Under the pieces are notes generated by a model, which saw nothing but the letters and a program-made list of their open reading frames with translations, ran no database searches and was not told the origin of the DNA. A program made the translations under genes and the position numbers. Of a stretch of DNA of 7,944 nucleotides, positions 1 through 6,759 are shown piece by piece. Within the stretch, counting starts at the first letter, position 1. Each line of letters opens with the position of its first letter. This stretch comes from Candidatus Peregrinibacteria bacterium (GTDB lineage Bacteria > Patescibacteriota > Gracilibacteria > UM-FILTER-43-11), in contig JAFGNE010000044.1 of assembly GCA_016927155.1 (NCBI GenBank), positions 1 through 7,944 on the forward strand. The letters run 5' to 3'.

Positions 1-301
1 GGTAAGTGAAATAATAAAGGATCATGAACAGGAAGACGTTTTCCAGCGCCACAAAAGTGAGCCGCTGCGCGTGGCGCGCGCTTGCAATCTGCTGGTTTAA
101 TTTGTACGCGCGTATGAAGAACATGAACATGAGCGTGAACGGCAGGGTGATGGCCGCGACTATCATGTATTTGCCGAAGGGGAAATCGGTGGAAAAGATG
201 AAGCCGATGCGCAAAAAGTACGCCAGCACGAACGCCGCCATGACCAGCAGGGCGTCCACGGCGATCTGGATGCTTTTTAAAAGGATGAGTTTTTTGTCCA
301 T
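1..301 (-). CDS. N-terminal part of a multi-pass membrane protein, probably a polyprenyl-phosphate sugar transferase (cut by left edge)
   Basis: Only the first 100 codons are inside the window; the gene continues past position 1. It starts at ATG 301-299 (MDKKLILLKS). Visible are a short basic N-terminus, a hydrophobic helix at about residues 9-30 ending in AYFLRIG, a second at about 44-63 followed by IRAYKLNQQ, and a third starting at about 83. A helix ending in AYxLR, a short extracytoplasmic segment, a second helix ending in a 'xxYK/YR' turn and then further helices is the layout of the N-terminal membrane part of WcaJ/WbaP-type sugar transferases, which move a sugar-1-phosphate onto undecaprenyl phosphate to begin polysaccharide synthesis. 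The catalytic C-terminal domain is not in view, so this is inference from layout. The gene begins 7 nt after the stop of the SLH protease and is very likely co-transcribed with it. No Shine-Dalgarno is present. Another polytopic membrane protein cannot be excluded. Confidence 0.6.
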   Translation of the reverse strand, partial: MDKKLILLKSIQIAVDALLVMAAFVLAYFLRIGFIFSTDFPFGKYMIVAAITLPFTLMFMFFIRAYKLNQQIASARHAQRLTFVALENVFLFMILYYFTY

Positions 302-308
302 AAGCAGG

Positions 309-2570
309 TTATTTTGCTTGGCTGTACACGCTATTTACGATATAGGCGAGTTCCCCCCGCGTCAATTTGTGATTGGGGTCCTCAAGCCCGCGGGGAATGA
401 GGTAAAGCTCGTAGCCTTTTTCCATGTATTTTTTGTACCAGGGGTTTGTTTCGCCTTGCCACAGGGGAATCTCGTAAACCCCCATCATCATTTTCAGGGC
501 CTCCACGGTGGTTACGGGATTATCGGGCCGGAAGGTTTTGTCCGCGTAACCGCTCAGGATTTCCTTTTCCGCGGCGTACTGGACGAATTTGTTGGACCAG
601 TCGCGTTTGGCCACATCGCGGAATTTGAACGCGTCTTTCGCGGCGTATCTGGTGAAGTTCACCTCTTTGCCGAGCCCCCGTTCCTTTTCCATATGGTTTT
701 TGCTTATCAGTATTATTTTCAGGGCTTCGGCGCGCGTTATGGGTTTTTCCGGCCGGAAGGTGCCGTCCGGGTAACCCTGCACGATGCCTTTGTCCGCCAG
801 TTCGCCAATGGCGCCGGCAAAACGGTGGTACTGCACGTCGCTGAAAGAATAATCCAGGGGGCCGAAGTCATACGTCCCTTTCCGCGTCTCATCGCCGCCC
901 CGGAACCTGAAAGATTCCAATATCGCTTTCACTTCATCCAGGTTTTTGTCGAAATTCGCGGAAAGGTCGTCATAAATGATTTTGAATTCGTAATCGCCGT
1001 TTTGCAGGGTGAGCGTCAGACGCTTGTGCATTTCCTGGTATTTTTCCCCTTCGTATTCATAGGTGTACAGGAAGCCCGTCAGCCCGTCGGCGACAACGTC
1101 CTCTTTTTTATAAATGAGTTTTGAATCGCTGTATTCCAGCCCTTTGGTCGCTTCGTCCATCCTGTCTTTCGGTGACAGTTTCCGTTCATCTTTCGGCGTT
1201 TGCCTGTAATTCCAGCGCATGAAGCCGTCAAAATTCCCCTCCCGCACCGCTTCGGCCAAAAGGTCCAAAGGATGATTGCCGGGATTTTTCATCGCGCGCC
1301 AGCGGCCTTCCACGGCTATCTCAAACGGCGGGTCGTCGAACGCGATGGTGCGGCTTAGCTTCGGGTCGGTTTGGGGCGGCAGCGTGAGTTCAATGGAATC
1401 CAGCACGGGCTGGATCACCCTGAGCTGTTTTTCCTCTTCATCCAGCCTGATGGCGTAATGCAGGCTTAACAGGCAATAGCCGTACGGGATGTAATACGCG
1501 TACTGGCGCTGGTTGTAAGCGCTGTAGGTAAGCTTCCAGGCTTTTTGGCCGGCAAAAACCGCCTCTTCCTTTTTATAATCGGGATATTCCTTTTTAAGTT
1601 TGGCCAGTTCCTCATCCAGCTTGTCCATGTATCTTTTGTCCACTTCAAACTGGTAGGGATTGAAGTAAACGCTCAGCCCTACTGATTCCGCCTGTTTTTC
1701 CTGCTCAGCGTAAAAACCTTCATCACCCACTTCATAAAATTTCCAGTCTTCGGGCAGCGTGATGGAAAAACCGGGATATTCGCTGTAAGCGAGGGCGCGG
1801 TTTTCATTGGCCGTTTCCAGCCGTGCCAGCTCATGCCGCAAGCGCCCCCCCGTTTTTCCGTCGGGACTTGCCTGGGCCATGAGGTGTTCACGGATCCAGG
1901 GAAGCGCTTCGCGCAAATCGAGGAAGTACCCTACATTTTCCGCGTAGGAGCGGATGTACGTGGGTATACCTATATAATGGCCATCCATATCCAGCGCCGT
2001 ACCGCCGGAAGAGCCATGGTCAAAATCGGTATCGGTCTTGAAATAGGTATGGCTGTTGAATTGGTCGAAACCGCTGATCTGCCCCTTGGTGATGGTGATG
2101 GTTTCCCCGCCGCTGCCCGGGTAACCCACGACCTGCACTTGTGTCTGTTCTTTCGGCGCCACGCCATTTTGGTAGTCCAGGTATTTGAGGGCGGGCAGGG
2201 TTTTGCCGAAAACATCTTTCGCGTCCAGCTTCAGGATGGCCAGGTCAAAGTCCTTGTCATTCGCCACCAGGGAAGCGGTGTATTTGCATACCGGTTCTTT
2301 TTGCACGTCGAACGTGACACAGACCGCGAAAGCATCGAGCGGCTTCTGTTCGTTTTCGTCGAAAATGACGTGGTGGTTGGTTAAAATAAGCCCATCGGCT
2401 GTGATCACTGTGCCTGAACCGCTGGCTATGCCAAGGATCCGGCCCGTGTAAAGTTTTTTGTATGCCGTCACCTTCACGGTGGGGTTCATGGCGGAAAAAT
2501 TTTCGTCCGCGTGGGCGGGCAGGAGGAAAACGATCGATAAGAGCAGGCTGAAGAGGAGTTTTTTGGACAT
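309..2570 (-). CDS. Secreted HtrA/trypsin-like serine protease with two middle modules and three SLH repeats
   Basis: The protein has 753 aa from ATG 2570-2568. The same frame stays open to 2627, but the chosen start puts a classic signal peptide first (MSKKLLFSLL onwards, likely cleaved after AHA at residue 21). Residues 35-230 form a trypsin-like domain: His67 in TNHHVIF, Asp109 in DFDLAIL and Ser188 in GSSGG form an apparently intact triad. Cys84 and Cys95 could form a disulfide. No PDZ domain follows, unlike DegP. Instead residues 262-395 and 410-558 are two modules that resemble each other at their start (GFSITLPEDW; PFEIAVEGRW) and end (VLDSIEL; ILESFRF), reminiscent of PsbP-like folds. 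Residues 574-750 hold three SLH repeats; the first two carry GYPDGTFRP and GYADKTFRP, and the third is degenerate (LTRGELAYIVNSVY). SLH repeats bind cell-wall-linked polysaccharide, so the enzyme is probably anchored outside the cell, perhaps for quality control or processing. Substrate unknown. No Shine-Dalgarno precedes the start. Confidence 0.88.
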   Translation of the reverse strand: MSKKLLFSLLLSIVFLLPAHADENFSAMNPTVKVTAYKKLYTGRILGIASGSGTVITADGLILTNHHVIFDENEQKPLDAFAVCVTFDVQKEPVCKYTASLVANDKDFDLAILKLDAKDVFGKTLPALKYLDYQNGVAPKEQTQVQVVGYPGSGGETITITKGQISGFDQFNSHTYFKTDTDFDHGSSGGTALDMDGHYIGIPTYIRSYAENVGYFLDLREALPWIREHLMAQASPDGKTGGRLRHELARLETANENRALAYSEYPGFSITLPEDWKFYEVGDEGFYAEQEKQAESVGLSVYFNPYQFEVDKRYMDKLDEELAKLKKEYPDYKKEEAVFAGQKAWKLTYSAYNQRQYAYYIPYGYCLLSLHYAIRLDEEEKQLRVIQPVLDSIELTLPPQTDPKLSRTIAFDDPPFEIAVEGRWRAMKNPGNHPLDLLAEAVREGNFDGFMRWNYRQTPKDERKLSPKDRMDEATKGLEYSDSKLIYKKEDVVADGLTGFLYTYEYEGEKYQEMHKRLTLTLQNGDYEFKIIYDDLSANFDKNLDEVKAILESFRFRGGDETRKGTYDFGPLDYSFSDVQYHRFAGAIGELADKGIVQGYPDGTFRPEKPITRAEALKIILISKNHMEKERGLGKEVNFTRYAAKDAFKFRDVAKRDWSNKFVQYAAEKEILSGYADKTFRPDNPVTTVEALKMMMGVYEIPLWQGETNPWYKKYMEKGYELYLIPRGLEDPNHKLTRGELAYIVNSVYSQAK

Positions 2571-2664
2571 GTTCAATAAGTTATCGTGTTTAATGTTATC
2601 AGATTTGAAGAAGTGTTGAAACGCCAAGCCCCTTGCTGTAACCTAAACCTGATATACCTATCCC
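2571..2664. promoter_or_regulatory. Divergent intergenic region between the SLH protease gene and uvrB, with weak promoter candidates both ways
   Basis: Both genes start here and diverge, so both promoters should lie in these 94 bp. For uvrB the best sigma70-like pair is TTGAAA (2616-2621), 17 nt, TAACCT (2639-2644). An alternative -10, TATACC (2653-2658), would start transcription at or next to the uvrB ATG and give an almost leaderless message, but its -35 spacing of 14 nt to TTGCTG is poor. On the minus strand TTTCAA (the same bases 2616-2621), 17 nt, then TAACAT (2593-2598) is possible for the protease. No SOS-box pair of the CTGTN8ACAG or GAACN4GTTC type was seen upstream of uvrB. All assignments are by eye and weak. 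Confidence 0.35.
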
Positions 2665-4620
<1,956 letters not shown>

Positions 4621-4624
4621 CTAT

Positions 4625-4654
4625 TCCTTCCCCGCTGTCGCGGAATGACTTTTT
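4625..4654 (+). terminator. Possible intrinsic terminator of uvrB
   Basis: Five bases after the uvrB stop, CCGC (4632-4635) and GCGG (4640-4643) pair around a TGTC loop. TT (4624-4625) and AA (4644-4645) can extend the stem with a two-base bulge. After TGAC comes a T-run (4650-4654, then ATTTCT). The stem is short and the T-run begins four bases after it, so it may be weak. The same bases form the left arm of a longer inverted repeat, which may be their main identity. Confidence 0.4.
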
Positions 4655-4672
4655 ATTTCTACTGTTATGTTT

Positions 4673-4696
4673 GCCGCTTTTGCTGCCAAAAGCGGC
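4673..4696. repeat. Perfect 9-bp hairpin GCCGCTTTT / AAAAGCGGC
   Basis: GCCGCTTTT (4673-4681) pairs with AAAAGCGGC (4688-4696) around GCTGCC. The inner G and C can also pair, giving ten pairs and a four-base loop. Neither strand has a T-run directly after the stem, so it is not a clear terminator. It lies inside the inverted-repeat element downstream of uvrB. Confidence 0.6.
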
Positions 4697-4704
4697 GTAA
4701 AACC

Positions 4705-4773
4705 ACCATGGGGTTCGCTACGCATCGCAGCATCTCGCCCTTATTCGGCGTTTGCCTGCGCGAACCCCCTGGT
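4705..4773. repeat. Long-loop inverted repeat, arms 4705-4718 and 4760-4773
   Basis: ACCATGGGGTTCGC (4705-4718) is matched by GCGAACCCCCTGGT (4760-4773) as an inverted repeat with 13 of 14 positions complementary. The 41-base interval could fold as a large cruciform or RNA loop. It is part of the same non-coding element; its role is unknown. Confidence 0.55.
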
Positions 4774-4852
4774 ACCCCCGGGTTTCCTCTATCCAACCAT
4801 TGGCATTGGGGCCAGTCCTGTTATCACGGTTCCTGCCCCGGCGATTTTGGGG

Positions 4853-4884
4853 TGCCACACCTTTTTTCGTAAAAAGGGGTGGCA
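4853..4884. repeat. Strong hairpin TGCCACACCTTTTT / AAAAAGGGGTGGCA with a TCGT loop
   Basis: TGCCAC, CC and TTTTT (4853-4866) pair with AAAAA, GG and GTGGCA (4871-4884) around TCGT, with one A/G mismatch: 13 pairs of 14. It lies just inside the right arm of the inverted repeat. The runs of T and A are within the stem, so this does not look like a standard terminator; it looks like a structured repeat core. Next to it GCATAGCA occurs twice (4882-4889 and 4894-4901). Confidence 0.6.
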
Positions 4885-4981
4885 TAGCAAAAAGCATAGC
4901 AGGAAGTCAGATCCGCGAAGCGGGGAAAGAATAGGGATATCCAGTTACTTAGTTTTTTGATGGTAGAAATCCGGCATAAAG

Positions 4982-5022
4982 AAAAGCCCGCCAATTCTTC
5001 TAAAATATTTCGGCAGGCTTTT
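4982..5022 (-). terminator. Intrinsic terminator of the 235-aa gene, probably bidirectional
   Basis: AAAAGCC.GCC (4982-4992) pairs with GGC.GGCTTTT (5012-5022), ten pairs with one C/A mismatch and an A/T-rich loop of 19 bases. Read on the minus strand it lies 23 bases after the TAG of the pilin-like gene and runs into TTTTCTTTA. Read on the plus strand it ends in TTTTCGTTTATTTT, so it could also stop transcription coming from uvrB. The A-stem-T layout between convergent genes is typical of two-way terminators. Confidence 0.75.
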
Positions 5023-5045
5023 CGTTTATTTTGGTTTTTGTTTGG

Positions 5046-5753
5046 CTACGCTAAGCTGGCTACAATATAGTTCACGATGGTCGGCGCCAGCAGGCCGACA
5101 ACCAAGCCGATGATTGCCCCGATAATCGCTTTCCGCGCCTTGCCCGTTTTCATCTCGTCGCCCGCGGCGGTGGCGTAAAGGAAGCCGCCCCAGATCATGA
5201 TGAGCACGGAAACGGCGATGACCGCGCGGCTTGCGTACATGATGATTTTTTCGGTGAGGCCGCCCAAATCTTTTTCACCGCCTGGTACAGCGGGGACCAG
5301 CTTGCCGTCTGTACCGTCACAGTTTTCATCGATGCCGTTGCCGGCGATATCGAACGCTTCGGGGTTTACCGTATTGCCGGCGAGACTGGAAACTTTGCCG
5401 GTGTCGTAAACGCCGCTGGCCGGAGAGACGATAGGCGCGTCACAGCGCGTGGGTTCCAGGCCTTTGGCGAAATTGAGGTTACCGCAGGTTTCTTCAGGGA
5501 GCAACTGGCCCGCCGCAACGGCATTTTTATACTGGGAAAAATAATTCTGCCACTGGAGCAGGTTGTAAGTGCCGTTTTCGTTATATGTTGCGTCAACTTC
5601 CGCCATGGCCGCTGCAGGAACGGCAAGGTAGCCGTCCAAATCCTTGTCGCAGTCCAAAACAACTTCCTGCGCGAAAACAGCCGGCGCCAGCATCACTCCC
5701 GCGAATAAAAATAGGATGGAGAGGGTAACGATTTTCTTGGTGATTCGTTGCAT
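5046..5753 (-). CDS. Secreted protein: MopE-like metal-binding segment followed by a T4SS-pilin-like two-helix module
   Basis: The protein has 235 aa from ATG 5753-5751. A TTG at 5774 is in frame but would only add seven residues ahead of the signal peptide. The signal peptide (basic MQRITKK, hydrophobic core, likely cut after VFA at 28) precedes an acidic domain with DCDKDLDGY at 34-42, NPEAFD at 130-135 and NGIDENCDG at 139-147. Paired Asp-rich motifs with 'NPxA...NGID.NCDG' are the signature of MopE-type calcium/copper-binding repeats. Cys35, 90, 104 and 145 could form two disulfides. Residues 169-234 are two helices around FLYATAAGDEMKTGKARKAI, the hallmark of the VirB2/TrbC-like 'T4SS pilin' family of Patescibacteria. 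It probably displays a metal-binding head outside the membrane. It is the last gene of the minus-strand cluster, with its own promoter at 5779-5806 and a terminator at 4982-5022. Function unproven; the MopE assignment is from motifs only. Confidence 0.78.
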   Translation of the reverse strand: MQRITKKIVTLSILFLFAGVMLAPAVFAQEVVLDCDKDLDGYLAVPAAAMAEVDATYNENGTYNLLQWQNYFSQYKNAVAAGQLLPEETCGNLNFAKGLEPTRCDAPIVSPASGVYDTGKVSSLAGNTVNPEAFDIAGNGIDENCDGTDGKLVPAVPGGEKDLGGLTEKIIMYASRAVIAVSVLIMIWGGFLYATAAGDEMKTGKARKAIIGAIIGLVVGLLAPTIVNYIVASLA

Positions 5754-5778
5754 GGCGTTGTTTTTATTGTTCAAAAAA

Positions 5779-5806
5779 AGTATACAAGTTCTCGGCGGTC
5801 ACGCAA
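5779..5806 (-). promoter_or_regulatory. Putative sigma70-type promoter of the 235-aa gene
   Basis: On the minus strand TTGCGT (5801-5806), 16 nt, then TATACT (5779-5784) lies in the 93-bp gap before the gene. Transcription would begin near 5772, about 19 nt before the ATG at 5753 and almost exactly at the in-frame TTG (5774-5772). The leader would therefore be very short, in line with the missing Shine-Dalgarno. The -10 is good (5 of 6), the -35 weak (3 of 6). Confidence 0.5.
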
Positions 5807-5846
5807 TAGGTACAGTGGAAAAAAGAATGGACAAGATTAATGATTA

Positions 5847-6179
5847 TTATGCTATTACATTTAATACGAATTGAACCACAAACCGCGCCAACAAGGCCAC
5901 TGCCAGCCCGAACACCGCCCAAAACATCACGCGTTTTGCGGAATCAATCTGGTTTTTGTTGCCTGCCGCCAAGGCGTAACGCACGGCGCCGTAAATAAGA
6001 ACAAGTGTTGCCGCCGCCGCCGCAAATGTGGTGAGCGTTGCCGCGAAATGAAGAGTGATATCCAGCAGGCCGGAAGACGGGTCGGCTACGTTGGCCGGTG
6101 TTGCCACGCAGCCGATGGAGGGGTCGGCCAAAGTGCCGTCAGGGCAGGGGATCAGGTTTTGGGCGTAAACGTTTTGCAT
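5847..6179 (-). CDS. Small T4SS-pilin-like membrane protein, one two-helix module
   Basis: The protein has 110 aa from ATG 6179-6177, one base after the TAA of the preceding gene. The N-terminal 40 residues hold PCPDGTLADPSIGC, where Cys12 and Cys24 may form a disulfide outside the membrane. Two helices follow at about 42-70 and 82-108, joined by YALAAGNKNQIDSAKR, the same turn (YxxAxG[ND] then basic) as in the neighbours. Such proteins are annotated as VirB2/TrbC-like or T4SS pilins in Patescibacteria; subunits of this kind may polymerise or form a membrane complex. The start is uncertain: an in-frame TTG at 6224 would add 15 residues that look like a weak signal peptide ending in VYA, cut before QNL, at the cost of overlapping the previous gene by 44 nt. 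From the ATG start there is no signal peptide. No Shine-Dalgarno for either start. No terminator follows, so some read-through into the next gene is possible. Confidence 0.8.
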   Translation of the reverse strand: MQNVYAQNLIPCPDGTLADPSIGCVATPANVADPSSGLLDITLHFAATLTTFAAAAATLVLIYGAVRYALAAGNKNQIDSAKRVMFWAVFGLAVALLARFVVQFVLNVIA

Positions 6180-6180
6180 G

Positions 6181-6759
6181 TTAAATAAGAAATGTGATAA
6201 CAGTGTTCGCGATAGCGTAAGCAAGCACGCCGACTACAAGGCCGTAAACGGCGTAACGGAAAGCGTTATGGGCTTTTTCTATTTTATCCGGTTCGCCGCG
6301 GCCGGTTAAATACAGGAATGAGGCGTACGCGAGCATCAGGATGGTGAACGAGCCGATGATGCCGATCAGGATGTTTGTCGCGTTGCTGATCACGTTCGGA
6401 ACGTCCGCGAGCGCGCCCGTGCTGCCGGCCGCCGGTTTGTGGAGAAGGCGGATGAGCACGCCGGAAAGCATCACGATGACGATGGCGATAAGCGAGCCGA
6501 ATATCATCTGTTTTCCCTGGTCAACGCGCTCCTGGTTGCCGGCGGAGGCCACATAAAAAAGGGCGCCCAAAACCACAAAGAAAACCGCGAGCGCGATAAG
6601 CACCTGCGAACCGTAGGCCCATACGAGCGAGATGAGTTCGCCGAAGGTGGAAACACGGCCTAAGGGCGTATCGGATTGGGCGCAGGAAATCATGGGGAAT
6701 AAAAGTCCCGCTGAAATTATTCCCGATTTTAGGAAGAGGCTATTTGTTTTTGTCCGCAT
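6181..6759 (-). CDS. Double T4SS-pilin-like membrane protein, two two-helix modules in tandem
   Basis: The protein has 192 aa from ATG 6759-6757. The N-terminus has a basic start (MRTKTN) and a hydrophobic segment up to MISCAQSD, a likely signal peptide; MISC just before AQSD is a poor lipobox, so a lipoprotein is possible but doubtful. Module 1: helices at about 50-71 and 84-104 joined by YVASAGNQERVDQGKQ. Module 2: helices at about 128-150 and 164-190 joined by YLTGRGEPDKIEKAHN. The two copies share the Y-x3-(A/R)-G-(N/E) turn followed by charged residues, and most other positions differ, so the duplication looks old. The linker at 105-127 is Gly/Ala/Pro-rich. The start overlaps the previous gene by 20 nt, so translation is probably coupled, and the 110-aa gene follows after one base. 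A membrane-embedded partner of the single-module proteins is the natural guess; the exact role is unknown. Confidence 0.8.
   Translation of the reverse strand: MRTKTNSLFLKSGIISAGLLFPMISCAQSDTPLGRVSTFGELISLVWAYGSQVLIALAVFFVVLGALFYVASAGNQERVDQGKQMIFGSLIAIVIVMLSGVLIRLLHKPAAGSTGALADVPNVISNATNILIGIIGSFTILMLAYASFLYLTGRGEPDKIEKAHNAFRYAVYGLVVGVLAYAIANTVITFLI

Larger units (their letters stand above)
4621..4934. repeat. 314-bp non-coding element bounded by 29-bp imperfect inverted repeats and containing three internal hairpins
   Basis: The reverse complement of 4621-4649 and the plus strand of 4906-4934 align over 29 bp (both GTCA...TCCGCGA...AGCGGGGAA.GAATAG) with two substitutions and two one-base offsets. 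Each arm contains its own small hairpin (CCGC/GCGG). Between them lie a hairpin at 4673-4696, a 14-bp inverted repeat at 4705-4718/4760-4773 and a hairpin at 4853-4884. There is no convincing gene: open frames across it are short, overlap one another and have no recognisable product. Nested inverted repeats between convergent genes fit a REP/BIME-like or MITE-like element, or a remnant of one. No target-site duplication was found at the ends. Whether it recurs in the genome cannot be judged from one window. Confidence 0.6.

Noticed and set aside
24..1124. Long plus-strand open frame (366 codons) opposite the SLH protease gene
   Set aside because: It is exactly antisense to a gene with signal peptide and SLH repeats, its protein is rich in Phe/Val/Arg without domains, and it is explained by codon bias of the real gene.
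2571..2664. LexA/SOS operator controlling uvrB
   Set aside because: No CTGT...ACAG or GAAC...GTTC palindrome with proper spacing was found before uvrB.
4667..4960. Small open frames of 60-97 codons in the convergent intergenic region
   Set aside because: They overlap in different frames, cross several hairpins, have no ribosome-binding site and no recognisable protein. The region is better explained as structured repeat DNA.
4621..5045. CRISPR array, tRNA or riboswitch in the structured intergenic region
   Set aside because: No regularly spaced direct repeats, no tRNA-like T-loop or anticodon arm, and no gene lies downstream for a riboswitch to control because both neighbours converge on the region.
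5046..6759. Classical type IV pilins (PilA-type)
   Set aside because: No prepilin peptidase motif (G followed by FTLIE-like residues) at the N-termini; the proteins have two helices per module, unlike one-helix PilA-type pilins.
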